A stretch of DNA of 64,000 bases from Bugulina stolonifera (taxonomy: Eukaryota; Bryozoa; Gymnolaemata; Cheilostomatida; Bugulidae), in contig OW285195.1 of assembly GCA_935421135.1 (NCBI GenBank), positions 14,460,158 to 14,524,157 on the forward strand, given 5' to 3'. Positions 35,439-47,900 of the stretch are shown here, in pieces; positions within the stretch are counted from its first letter, which is position 1; each line of letters opens with the position of its first letter. The notes beneath the pieces were generated by a model that worked only from the letters and a program-made list of their open reading frames with translations, made no database searches and was not told where the DNA came from. The position numbers and the translations under genes are program-made.

Positions 35439-36693
35439 ATGGTTCACCTCTGTGACATCAAGCTGGAAAAGGTGTAAGTATTACAGTTTCATTAGACCTA
35501 GAATATAATAGTACTTGTTCTTTCTACCCCACCCATTATATTTATTAAGGTAGAAATGTGCGACTGTTAATACTAGTGAATGTTTCTTGCAAACCTACAT
35601 GTATTACTCTAATTACATTGTAGTTAACATGGCTATCACCTTTGTCATCTACCATGTAATGTAGGGCCCAACAAACATACACAGCATAGAAGTGGGTCGA
35701 AGCAAGTGAATTAAATATCCTGTTGGCAGTAGTTCATTCCCTGGAGACTGAGACAGCTGTGTACTTCTAACATCTTGACCTTTCTTACAGGAGAGTGTGC
35801 TACATCAACCTTGGGTATGAGAATAGTAACCACAAAGTCATGTAGTGCTGTGCAGTATATTTTACTTGTTTATCTGTCTTGGCCATTTGGTTACCACAGA
35901 TATATAAACATTTTGTGTTGGATTACCCTGATGAGGTAACACTACCTTATATATACTTAGTAAATGAGACTACGCTGTAGAGTTGATACTTTTGACTGTA
36001 GGGTTTTATAATATACTCTGTTTATTTAGCAGTGCTGCGAGTAGGTATCAGAAAGTTGCCTTCTCTCTGAAAAGGAGAGGACAACTTTGCTACTTGTGCC
36101 ACTATGTTATTATAAATTGTATAATTTAGGTGGTGATGTTCGAGCTACCTGCTATAAAAAAGGCTGGTGCATCGGACAACAACATCTACTCTCTGCTTGA
36201 GAAACTTGATAGCCTACAGGAGAAGATCACAGCTACACTTGGGTACGTCTAACACCCACCCGCTCTGTGACTAGAAAATAAGTGGAGCTATTAGCCTCAT
36301 TAGTTTCCTTCAGGGGGAAATTTTTGAATGAACCAAAGTATTAATAAATTTATGCAAATATAGCTAAATTGTGGTTACCGTAGATACCGAGGTCACATGG
36401 TTACCGTAGATACCGAGGTCACATGGTTACCGTAGATACCGAGGTCACATGGTTACCATAGATACCGAGGTCACATGGTTAGTATAATTGAGACTGGTGG
36501 TTTGGTATAGAAAAGGAATGCTTCAAATTGCACTTGGTGATTAGCTTATGCAGTGTGTAGCAAGTGGAGAAATACCCATTAGCACTATACTTGTAGTATG
36601 TACCCTGTTAATGAACTGCTGTATCTTGTATAACATGATATAATGCAGAGACTGTCTTACATATTCCTCCATAGGTCAGCAGAGTGTGACTGA
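35439..36693 (+). CDS. Possible small 5-exon gene, about 74 residues, coiled-coil end
   Basis: Exons 35439-35471, 35791-35814, 35900-35935, 36130-36242 and 36675-36693 join in one frame (phases 0,0,0,2) with GT-AG borders at every junction; the frame ends TGA at 36691-36693. Reading through the fourth exon also stops, three codons on. The peptide starts MVHLCDIKLEK, includes HFVLDYPDEVVMFELPAI, and ends in a heptad-like SLLEKLDSLQEKITATLG. An AATAAA at 37195 could serve it. The family is unrecognised. The ELP motif plus leucine-zipper arrangement faintly recalls the N-terminus of AIMP2, but the rest of that protein is absent. Confidence 0.4.
36051..36090. repeat. AGTTGCCTTCTC hairpin
   Basis: AAAGTTGCCTTCTCTC then GGAGAGGACAACTTTG, another member of the short hairpin family, between exons 3 and 4 of the small gene. 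Confidence 0.7.
36372..36480. repeat. 26-bp tandem repeat, 4 copies
   Basis: Unit TGGTTACCGTAGATACCGAG then GTCACA, nearly identical copies. Confidence 0.93.
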
Positions 36694-37194
36694 GAAGAGA
36701 TGCTACCGGAACTGTCACTGGTACCAACGAAGGCAGCAAGTCAGCGAGTTGTACAATGCAAACGGCCAACAAAATTGAATCCAGTAAAACCATGAAGACA
36801 AGGCATCACAGACTTCCAGCATCAAACAGCTGACAAGATCTGATTGTTCAGCAAACAGAAGGATGTATGACGAGTGTGGTCTCTCACAGACTTGATTCTA
36901 TACCCCCATGTAGTACACAACCACAATGTATTGCCATGCAGCTACTACATAACATTGTAGTTTTGCGGCAACTACATAATATTGTATTTTACAGCAACTA
37001 CATAATATTGTATTTTACAGCAACTACATAATATTGTATTTTACAGCAACTATATAATATTGTATCTTTACAGCAATATTCTATTCTATTTTTACGGCAG
37101 CTACATGTACATGTATGTAACATTCTATTTTTATGGCAACTCCAGCATTATTGCTACATCATTTTATAATAATTGCTGATATTGTTTCCCCTCC

Positions 37195-37200
37195 AATAAA
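37195..37200 (+). terminator. Polyadenylation signal AATAAA
   Basis: Lies about 500 bp past the stop of the small candidate gene. It is the first canonical plus-strand signal after it. Confidence 0.35.
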
Positions 37201-37506
37201 AAGTGAAATCATGGAAACATTCTAATGTATTAAATTTATATTCTAATTCACATGAAAAGTCGTCTAATGTCATTTACCTCATGATTTGGAAAAAGTTGTT
37301 TAGGAGTAGTCACACCCTGCTGGATGTCTCCCCTGAATATAGGGAGTTGTCTACCTACAATGACCTGTAGGTCAATCAGCATTCCACTGCTGCCGCTGCC
37401 ACCAATGTAATAGCAGGTCACACACTTTCGTCATTTGTAATTAAAAAAGTTAATTAGCAATGTGAACTAATAGTGAACCAGAGCTGTTAATAGTCAGCGG
37501 TTCTGC

Positions 37507-37740
37507 CTTCAAAAACACAAATCTGTGTCAAACTGTGTCAAACCCGGTCACATGTGCGCGGGTGTGACTTGAGTCAAACCAAAGCACAATGGCTAGCCAA
37601 AGATTCTCTCCTCAAAAACACAAATCTCTGTCAAACTGTGTCAAACCCGGTCACTTGTGCGCGGGTGTGACTTGAGTCAAACCCGCTCACACATGACCGG
37701 GTTTGACAGAGTTTGACAGAGTTTGACAAAGATTTGTTTG
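37507..37740. repeat. Direct plus inverted repeat cluster around GTCAAACCCGGTCA
   Basis: The block AAAACACAAATCTGTGTCAA, ACTGTGTCAAACCCGGTCAC, TGTGCGCGGGTGTGACTTGA occurs twice (from about 37510 and 37615). It is followed by an inverted arm (TGACCGGGTTTGACAGAG, TTTGACAAAGATTTGT) ending near 37735. Confidence 0.75.
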
Positions 37741-37800
37741 AATTTTGAAAAAAAAACAACCCCCATACGACACGGCAAGGCAAGTCATTGGGTCAGTTCT

Positions 37801-37876
37801 GGCACAGTTGAGAATTGAACCCACAGCCTCTATACTGAGAGCTGAGCGTTTTACCAACTGGGCCACTCTGACACCC
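37801..37876 (-). repeat. tRNA-derived SINE head (copy 1)
   Basis: On the minus strand TGGCCCAGTTGG (A box) and GGGTTCAATTC (B box) are about 35 bp apart, as in a tRNA gene. The acceptor stem does not pair properly, so it is a SINE head and not a working tRNA. Confidence 0.75.
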
Positions 37877-37992
37877 TTGAAGCTACAATGTAATATTTTG
37901 AAGTGCTATTTGCTAGCCCAACAGTTGAAGTAACAAAAGGGAACGAATCTAGCAACGCAGTGAGTAAGCTTGCTGAGCCCCTTCATCAGACC

Positions 37993-38066
37993 TGGCACAG
38001 TTAGGAGTTGAACTCACAGTCTCTGGATTGAGAGCTGAGCATTCTACCAACTGAGCCACTCTGACA
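37993..38066 (-). repeat. tRNA-derived SINE head (copy 2)
   Basis: Same family as 37801-37876, 192 bp away and in the same orientation: TGGCTCAGTTGG and GAGTTCAACTC boxes. A further fragment with GGTAGAATGCCC lies near 38130-38165. Confidence 0.75.
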
Positions 38067-38702
38067 TAATTATATACATGTATAAATTAATGAAGTATTT
38101 TCTATTTATTATATTCCAGAATGACATTAGAGTCTGTAGGGTTAGAACTGGGCATTCTACCAATCAATCAATAAATCTGGACACATTTGTGAATTTGGAT
38201 TATAAAAAATGTACAATGTACATGTAGATGTCTCTGATTGTTATTGACTTTCAGTTATGATTTCAAGGTATGACAACTCCAACTACACGTATGCTGGTGA
38301 TACTTGATATTATTGTTTGTACCTATATGTACATGATATACAATTACTAACAACATAATTATGTACATTGCACACGTACACACATGATGATATTGCACTG
38401 AATACATGTGGGCTTGTGATTAAAAGGTTCTTTAGCTAAACTATCTAATGATAATAATAACGTCCATGTACAAAAACTGGTTCAGAAGATTCCTTACTGA
38501 CAGGAGTATGGTAAGATGAAGTGTACAAGAATATGGAGTATGTAGATTACTGTGTAGATATCTACTAACAGTGCAGGTAGAGTTTATATAGGACATGTAG
38601 GATATAGTACACCATACACATGATACATGTATACACATACAGTGTACGTAGTAGACATATCGTATACTACTTACTCTCTGTTATACAAGACTAGAGATAC
38701 AG

Positions 38703-39406
38703 TTACAGTACATCTTCATCTCGCAGGTAGGATACTGTGTCTGTATGTAAACTGTTGATGAATTCTTGGACTATGTTCTTCTTTCTCATATCTACAACAG
38801 GGGACACACATAAACAGTGATTTTTTATGTACACTGCATGATATACAAATCCAATACTGGTAATATCAGTGTGCTATTGTACTTTAGTATAAGTAACTCA
38901 CTGTGGAACGTCTGACTTATGTAGTTGAAGTCATAGATACAATATAATATTATATCTATGGATAAAACTCAACTGACCTAGGGAGAACACCAAGCTAAAA
39001 GTAACGCGGTATGACCAAAGGAAGTAACGCAGTACATCATGTATGAGAGCAGATAAATCTGAAGGGATTGATGCAGGTATAATAGTGCTTCAGATGATAT
39101 TTCGACTGGTCACTAATAACATTGATGTCTACCTCACAGACTCATATCAATCATGTAGATCTATTATATAATAAGAATAATATACCATCCAATTTAATTT
39201 AGACATCAAAGTTATGATGGAGTACAATATAAACCAAGCATATACATAATATATATATATATACATTGTATATACTATAGAGTTATATACTTTACCTTGG
39301 CCATGACAGCTGCCAGGGCTGACTTTGACTTGAGTAACTGATATGAGAACGTTTTGATGACGTCTGCAGGACTTATACAGAGTAGAACAGTGAGTGTGTG
39401 CACCAG
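38703..39406 (-). CDS. C-terminal exons of an unrecognised gene (partial)
   Basis: Three minus-strand segments look coding. 39406-39296 is a 111-nt exon bounded by TTTCAG and GTAAAG, reading LVHTLTVLLCISPADVIKTF. 39058-38978 is bounded by CTTCAG and GTCAGT. 38791-38703 is a terminal exon after TTGTAG, reading MRKKNIVQEFINSLHTDTV, ending TAA. The last two join in phase 1. The first leaves phase 0, so a small exon (perhaps near 39130-39155) or a different junction is missing. Upstream exons were not resolved. Amphipathic helical sequence, family not recognised. Confidence 0.4.
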
Positions 39407-41990
39407 CTGAAAGTATTATATAACATATACATGTATGTGGTCCTGAATATACAGTGTATTATAAGAGACAAAGAGAGGATAAATCCAAGTTAAATCTACA
39501 CAAGAATTACCTGTAGAGAATCTGCTGAGTGTGAGTTTGGTCAGAACTGTGATTGGTTGAAGTAAGAAGAGAGAGAGAGATCATTGAGATACTCATGCTT
39601 TAGAAGATGAAACTCGCGAAACTTAGCCTGGGAAGAGCTTCCAGTATTACCTGCACGAGAGTATAACGTACAGTGTAGCCTAGTAAATAAAATGTACATG
39701 TACATGCATTTTCTGTCAATAAAATACAATAAATGATTCATAAAATAGCCTTCATTCCTATAAGCTTAGAAAATCCTGTTTACTCTTATGATTTTTGCTT
39801 TTGTAAAAGTTTAGCATAAATTGTAATTTACACTGTCTTAAAATGATAGAAAGATGAACACTGGCTTTACTTTTCAATAACTGATTGAATCAGATAATAA
39901 TATAAATTAGAGATGAACAAAATATATATTCAAAGATTGTTTGGTTGAATCAAATGACGAACAAATATTAAGAAAGGGGTTTAATCAATTTCTCAGGCTA
40001 ATTTATAAACACTGTGTTTATTAAGCTGGCCTCATCTCTAGCGCAGGTAGGCAGGTAGGCAGGTAGGCAGGTAGGTAGGTAGGTTACGTAGTGTGCTAAA
40101 GAAAGGTTTATTTGGACCTAATACAAACTTCAGCATGTCATTAGGTTAGTAGTTAGTAAGTAGCGTTAATTAATAATTACCTTATATATATTATTTTACA
40201 TATATGCAAGTAAATAGGCAAGTACATGTACTATACATGCAATAATGTGATTGTGTAGGTGTACAATAAAACATGTAGTTAAACAATTCATGTAGTTTTG
40301 CATATGGTTGTGTAACAAATGCAATAATAGCTATTATTATGATACTACTTGTATAATATATCATAGGTACATTATATGATATATTATACAAGTAATTGTC
40401 AGCTTTCATCAAAATTGCTACATTTTTCTTATTATTATTATTATTTGAGTAATCGCACACCCTCAGAGAGGCAGTGGGGGCTTTACTCGCAACCCTCGCC
40501 CGGCCATCCACCAGGTAGAAGGGAAGCAGGTACATGTGCCATGGATCCTGTGGGGGAAGGTTAGGATAAATTTAGAAACAGGTTGCACCCCAAAACCTCC
40601 CACCGTGCCGCCCAATCAGTCGAGAAGATGAGCTCACCGCAGTCAGGCGATGTCTTCGAAGAGCAGGTTGGCCATGACGCTCCCCCTATGCTCACTAGCC
40701 AAGCTGGTACCTGCGCTATCAAGATGCCAGCCAGCCAATCAAGGCAAACTACTGCGCTCCCAGATCAGAACACTGCCCCGTTGGTACCGAGCACCACTCT
40801 TCACTGAGAGCACATGACACCCCTCTCCCCCTCTCCGCCTCAGGACCATGCTCTTAAGTATATGAGATACTTTTGGCATAACTAGCTATTTGAACCTTGT
40901 TGGTGTTCTGCAGTGACATAAATGCCCGTACCCACGTCAGCCATCTAAGGCAAGCACAGACTTCACCTGCGCAAAATAATAATAATAATTATTATTATTT
41001 ATGATAGTACATATTCATCATGCCTGCAAGTATAATATAATACAACTAATCTGCACTGGTTTCATTCAGGGTAACACATTGTAATTGTAGTGATAATAGT
41101 CGCTTGAATACGATCAAACAAAAAGCCTTTTGAAATCAATCAACAATAAAGTTTTAAGGATTTATCGTCTGATATGTTAGTAACACATGTGAATGAAACT
41201 GGCTGTGTGTACTAGTGTAGCAGCATTAACTAACTACTAGCATAGCTAGATCTACACGTACACATTCTGTCAGGACCAGGTAAGTCAAGGATAATATGGC
41301 ATGCTGCCTATATCTACATGTATATCTCTTCTGGGAAAGTTAACACTTTTTGGAAATGAATATGTAGAATTAGCATATAGGTTAATCTAGGTTTGCGTAC
41401 TGTAAAGATGATTACTATAGGAGAGCTAGGTAAAGCAGTTCAGAAATATGAGATAACCTTAGTTATTTACTGATACTAAAGTTGACTTCTCTCCATTTAT
41501 TCTTCAGCGAACCACCAACAGCCAGTATTTGTTCAAATCACAAATAAAGAACTAAGGCAATAAACAGTAAATGTTTTCAATGATGCATGTGTTCCTTTTC
41601 ACCAACAAGAAGTTACAGATAGAACGAGAAATTAGGAATAGGATAGAGAAAATCTATATGATTCACATAACTTTTAGTTACGTGTGCATACAATGATATC
41701 TAACAAGTAGCAATAGCTGTACGTAGAAGCAGAGAGTTAATGTTTGGTGAGATCTCATTGTTTTATGTCTTCTATTACTACTAGTTTCATGCTATAAACT
41801 AATGTTTCAGTTAAAATTACTGGAATAAAAGATATAAAAATCATCAGATAGAGTTATTGAGATTTGGGACTAGGGTGTAATATACATTAATGACGGAGCA
41901 TACTGACTTAATTCTATATTTAGCAATAACCTTACAGTCTAATAATTCTAAGTTGCAGGAACAACTTTAAGGAAGACAGTCTATAGAAGT
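39407..41990. other. Region before fringe-C
   Basis: Upstream exons of the minus-strand gene may lie here but were not resolved. Contents noted: a CAGGTAGG microsatellite (40045-40086), a GATATATT-type short palindrome (40340-40392) and a GC-rich block (40445-40860). The last few hundred bases should hold the fringe-C promoter. Confidence 0.4.
40445..40860. repeat. GC-rich island, probable transposon or SINE fragment
   Basis: Base composition shifts sharply to GC-rich over about 400 bp in an AT-rich region, with CCCTCGCCCGGCC and CTCCCCCTCTCCGCC stretches. A 75-codon plus frame (40583-40807) inside it has no splice sites or recognisable domain. I favour an inserted repeat. Confidence 0.35.
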
Positions 41991-44900
41991 ATGATTCGTA
42001 CTCAAAAAATTCGGAAATGGCCAAAGTTATCTACCCTGAGTCTCATCAGTGCTGTATGTGTAATATTTATTGTCTACATGAAACCAAAGTGGCTTCCCAA
42101 GTCAACTCCTGGCCAGGAAATCCATCAGTCTAAGTATAAGGATAGGCATATGCCAAGCAAGTTATCAGAACCTAAGCAAAGCATTAGCAAGTTGAGCCGC
42201 AGTCTTACCAACAATACTTTACTGATGAAACCACCGAGAATCAAAGCAGCCATAATCCCTACCAAGGCAAAGTCACTGAGTGTAATAGAGGAATTAAATT
42301 CTTACAAATTCTCCCGTAGTCAGCTACCAGTAAACACGTCCGAGAGAGTGTTTATCGAGGACATATTCATCGGATTAAAGTCAACCCAAAAGTATCACTC
42401 TGAACGGTTAGATCTGTTACTGAGAACATGGATTCCTCAGGCAAAAGAGTCAGTAAGTAAATAAGAAAATTGAAGCAATTTAAATATCAATTTATAAAAA
42501 GTAGAGGCTTTGCAAATCCGTTTAAAATCTGAAAAAAATACAAACTTTGTAAGTAATCATTCAATATGGCCGACTAATTTTGTGTTTGATTGATGTGCTG
42601 ACGGTTGCTGACTGTCCAAGCTTGGCCAAATATTGCAGCAAAGAGAACAGAAAAATAAATATTTATTGAAATAACAAGTTATGTAGATGATGCAATTAAA
42701 TTTTATTCATTTCAAATCCAGGTGCACCTGATGACCGATGGAAGGGATGCAAAATATTCTAAAATATTTGGTAAATAGTTCATCACTTTTAAATCCCGAA
42801 TGACAACATAAGGTCGTTAGAATCCATTTAGATTACAATTTAAGCCTTGCGTATATACATGCATAATCTATATGTATGCGATGCCATTGGTATTATGCGA
42901 TGCAATAAATTGACCAGGTTATATGAATTGTGTATCTTGCATAAAAGTCCTCAAACCAGTAAGACTTTGATTGTTAGTACATCTCTGCTGTATGAACCAG
43001 TTTTCTTACTGAGCTGCATGTCCGATATACCTGTACTATCAGTTTAGAAGATAGCCTATGGCTTAGTGTACTGCGTAGGTAATATCACTTTTGTATTGCA
43101 ATGTTTTAGGTAATCGATATATAGATACAAAATGTGGGTCAGGACACTCCAGGTTAGTCAACGTGTTTTTCACAGTAGGAGAAATAATGAGTGTAAATTG
43201 CTAGAAATTACGATTAGGAAACCTATTACTGGTTAATGTTGGGATCGGTGCTTCTCTCTACTAGTTAATGATTCAGTGATTCACAATACAGATCTACACA
43301 AGCTTTCATTACATGCGCCCACTGCCTATGCAACAGAATTTAACATTGTATTGTATTTATATGAAATTAATCTGCATTTGGTTTCAAAACTTTATCAATA
43401 ATGCTGAAGCATCAATAGGTTTGGTTCCTTGAGGTAATGCTGATGTTGAAATTGTGTAGCACAGATGTACTGTTCCTTCGGTAGTCAAATTATTCTGCGG
43501 TAGCCTTGTATGTGTTTAGAGTGAGGTACACCTTGTATTAGCCATTCTAACGCCACATGCAGTTGTGTGTTACGTGGAGTTGTGAATTCGAAACACTGTT
43601 TACCTAGCAAAGCATAGATACGTATTTTTAACATTGCAGGGACGATTTACAGTGTAAGCTACAAGCTATGCTCAACACATACTTTGAGAAGAAATCCATG
43701 TATGTATTTCGCTTGATTTATACAATACCTACCACGTATATAAAATATATTAATTTTGACACATGTGTGTTAATTTATCATTACATCATTTGCATGGTAT
43801 TTACACACTCTCAGTTGCGAAACAGCATCACTCTACGCTACAGAAGTGTTGGTAGAATGGGAGCTGAAGTGTTTACTCTGTAATAGTTACTTTTTAGGTA
43901 CAAATGGTTTTGTACAGTAGATGATGATACGTATGTCAACATTCCCGCTCTCGTAAAACTATTACGAAAACATGATTTTAAAAAAAGTTGGTTTCTTGGA
44001 AAAAATAGTCTTGATCATAAGGCTACTCTAAATCAAGACATCAAAGGGAAGGTGAGTGTATAGACTGCTAGTTTTGTCCTATTTGTATTCTCCACTCATT
44101 TTTATTCAACGAGAACTAGCCTAGTTGGTTTGGACTTTGGAACCATGTCGTGACATTAAATTTTCATTTTATACTAGTCTACTAAATTGATACAGCCTGT
44201 TGAATAGAGTTGTGAAAATACTAACATACTGTAACTAAGCCAGGAAAGTATGTAATGTTTTTTTGTAGAAAAGCAAGGTGACTTTCTGGTTTGCTACTGG
44301 AGGGGCTGTTATATGTCTTAGCAGTGCACTGACAGACCAGATGGAACCAATAACCAGGTGATCTATTGGTCTTGCAGACATCAATGTGTCACTAATTATG
44401 TAGACATCAATGTATCACTGGTCATGCAGACATCAATGTATCACTGGTCATGCAGACATCAATGTATCACTGGTCATGCAGACATCAATGTATCACTGGT
44501 CATGCAGACATCAATGTATCACCAAAACTGTAATAGCATTAATATCATTGCTACTAACCATTTTCTGCGTCTTTCAGATTTAACAAAAATGTAAATATTT
44601 ATGCAGGGGTACAGGGTTTGTTGCAAGAGCTCAGGAGGTACGGGCTCCTGATGATACGGCCCTAGGCTACGTATGCAGTGAGTCCACTTATTTACTTTAA
44701 TACTACTTAGTTGTTTCTTCATTAACTTGCCTTGTGCTCTCAGTGCTTTAAATTTACCGCAATATTTAGAGGCTCAAAAAAGTTTTAGTGCTAAGCCATT
44801 TCTTGTAAGTGTCAAGTCAAGGTATAGTCTGTACAGGATAGACTTTATCAGTACAACTAGACTCACCTATGATAAGAATAGAAGTGCCGTGTGTTCGCTC

Positions 44901-47900
44901 CTGTATTCTATGCCTCAGTCTCGTATACTAATCCTATTGGCTAATGCTTATCTCAGGATCCAATAAGCGGCACTGTTATACACCATTGATCTCTAGATCA
45001 TAATCCCACATGCCCTTTTCTTAGAAGAGCCTTCCTGTTGGTCCCTGGTAGTCTCGTGTCTCCAGTAGCCCACACTCCTAGATTCCTACAATACTCATCA
45101 TGTGTTATAGCCTACAACATGCCCTTTCTCTTGAAAGTCACACTTCTGGATCTGAAAGTCTTAAACTAGTATTTCTAGTCACCTCCGAGTAGAGGGGCCC
45201 ATGAACAGTAACAATCTGAGGCTCTGCGCCTTCAGACTTTACTTCCATACCCACACTGACTCGTTCACTAGAGTTCTGGCTAACTTGTACACTAGAACCT
45301 TATATACTAGAATCTGCATTCTGGGCAGCAGAAGGAGTCATAGACTCCCGCTCACTGCCTGAGACTTCCATGGCCTGTAAATCACAATACACAAGTCATG
45401 TCATGTCTATGTAACCATGGTGGACAGTATGCATTATGAATAATGGTATATACACCGAAACTATTACCAACATGTACTCCCTGGAACACTGCCCTCTCTA
45501 CCATCTGGACCAAGACCCTGACTCGCAATCTCTAGCCTGGTGACCTTTCCTTTCACATTTGTAACATATAATTTTAGGGCAATATCTGGCAACATGATTT
45601 TTTCCATTACATTCATAACATCTAACCACATCTTTTCTTTCAGGTGTACTAGTACACCTGTAACTGTCTCTAGAACTAGAACTAGAACTGTATCTACCTC
45701 TTCTTTCCCTGCTTCTACCTCTTCTACTACTTTCTATTTCAACTTCGCCTACTGGCTCTGTTTTTATAGCTACTGAGCCGAACTCACTATTCAACTTTGT
45801 CACTGACTCCTGTGCAGAAGACCGTGACCCCATTATAGTTTTCAGTTTGTTCCAAGTCAAATCTTCCCTAGCTATAAGCTCTCTACACAAGTTTTGATCT
45901 CTTAAACCTGTAACTGCTAGTACCAGAGCTAATTCCTTACGTGCCGTTTGTAAGGGTACTTTAGCGGCTTCGATTTCAGTATTAAAAAATTCTAAACTTC
46001 TACTTAAACGTTTGACCCTGTTTAAATAATCTCTAGGATCTTCACTAGCACACTGTTGCACTTTCACAAAACTTTGGGTTCTAACATACAAACTATCTTC
46101 TCTCTGATAGTGGTTAACCAAAGCCTTCAAAGCTTCATCATATGTGGTATTGACCCCTTCCAACTCCAAACCCGTGGACAGTAATGTCTCTCTACCCTCC
46201 GAGCCAATAGATTTCAATAATACCAATAATTTACCTTCATCAGTGAATTTTGGAACCAAAGTTTCAACACCATGTTCATCTGTAACTTTATCATTTCCCA
46301 TTTCAAAGCTTTTCATTCTGATACACAATTTAAATTCTATAAGCCATCTATTCCATGAACCCGAGACATCTTTCGGATCTATACAAAGCTCGGGAAATCC
46401 CGAATAGCTAAAGCCAGTCGCCATTGATGTTTCCCCTAAATGACCTTAATAATATGTCTTCTTTTTTTTTTTTTCAACAACAACAACAATAATAATAATT
46501 ATAATAATAACAATAATTATAATAATAAATGAAACAATGATCTAATGTGAACCTCCTCCTCCTCCTCTGTAGTGTGAATGTGTATCTCCTCTTCCTCCTC
46601 TGTAGTATGAATATGTATCTCCTCCTCCTTCTCTGTAGTGTGAATGTGTATCTCCTCCTCCTCCTCTGTAGTGTGAATGTGTATCTCCTCCTCCTCCTCT
46701 GTAGTGTGAATGTGTATCTCCTCCTCCTCCTCTGTAGTGTGAATGTGTATCTCCTCCTCCTCTGTCGCCTCTCCCCCCGAAAAAGACTATTCTGCACAAA
46801 GTATACCAACGACTTGCAATACAGCTACCCCACCCGTGGTACCATGTCAAGTCAAGGTATAGTCTGTACAGGATAGACTTTATCAGTACAACTAGACTCA
46901 CCTATGATAAGAATAGAAGTGCCGTGTGTTCGCTCCTGTATTCTATGCCTCAGTCTCGTATACTAATCCTATTGGCTAATGCTTATCTCAGGATCCAATA
47001 AGCGGCACTGTTATACACCATTGATCTCTAGATCATAATCCCACAGTAAGCTGATGTGTGATAGGTTAGATACTCTATAATTCTGTCCACATGTACATGT
47101 TGATTTGAAATCAATGTAATGCCTTGCAGATTACCTGCTGAAAACTGAACTAACAGTTATTCCAGAATTCCATTCCCACTTAGAAGGCATGTGGCATGTA
47201 AACCCTCGGCAGCTACACAAACAGGTACGCGTACATAGTAGGTTCCTTACTCTCAGATCACCGTTAGCTAGTACTAATGATTGAACTAAGGTAGCATTGA
47301 TCATTTTCTGGTTTGAGGCTAACTGCTGCAACCTCAGAGCACACATTATACGATGCGTTGCAATACGCCTCTGTATTTGCAGGTATCACTGAGCTGGGGT
47401 AAGGCTAACACTGCTAGAGTAATGGTGGTTCCAAATGTGCTTGTCATTCGAGGTGAGATACCAGAGTACCCACCTTCCGTAGACCCTACCAGGTGTGTAT
47501 ATAATACTTATTACATGTTGATATATAAATAATACTCACCACAGAAAGGGCACCACCTTAGATATAACATGTTAATACTACATGATCGTCTTACCATACT
47601 AACGGAATCACTGAAGGAATGAGCATTTCATGTTCACTTGAAGCTGTACAGCTTTTTATCCATAGACTCTCCCACAACTACAAACTTGCATGAACTGTAA
47701 TTGTACATATTTTGTAACTGACTGATGACTGCCGACTACTGACTGCTAACTACTGACTACCGACGACTGGTAACTAACGACTGGCAACTGACGAGCAATG
47801 ACAGCACTGCAATTATCTCATCACTATCTGACATGTTCTAGAGCCCTCACAGTCCACTGCTACCTCTTTCCCAACTCACCAGAGAGTAAGAAGATACAAG

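Larger units (their letters stand above)
36694..38702. other. Intergenic with repeats and SINEs
   Basis: Holds a roughly 27-bp CTACATAATATTGTATTTTA repeat (36950-37080), AATAAA (37195-37200), a direct/inverted repeat cluster (37507-37740) and two tRNA-derived SINEs. No convincing protein-coding exon was found. Confidence 0.5.
44810..47045 (-). mobile_element. Gag-only LTR retrotransposon (2,236 bp) in fringe-C intron 7
   Basis: Two 201-bp LTRs, TGTCAAG to TCCCACA on the plus strand, are identical by eye. The 5-bp target duplication GTAAG is perfect (44805-44809 and 47046-47050). On the minus strand the order is 5' LTR, a primer-binding-like TGGTACCACGGGTGGGG directly after it (compatible with a tRNA ending GGTACCA), a CTCCTCCT-type minisatellite, gag (46424-45498), about 490 bp non-coding, a purine tract (AAGAAAAGGG) and the 3' LTR. 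There is no protease, reverse transcriptase, RNase H or integrase, so it must be mobilised in trans. Identical LTRs mean a recent insertion. Confidence 0.93.

Noticed and set aside
37801..38066. Functional tRNA genes on the minus strand
   Set aside because: A and B boxes are present but acceptor and anticodon stems do not pair; two diverged copies in tandem fit SINE heads.
46474..46901. Arg/Tyr- and Gly-rich frames beside gag
   Set aside because: Translations of the 33-bp CTCCTCCT repeat in the retrotransposon leader.
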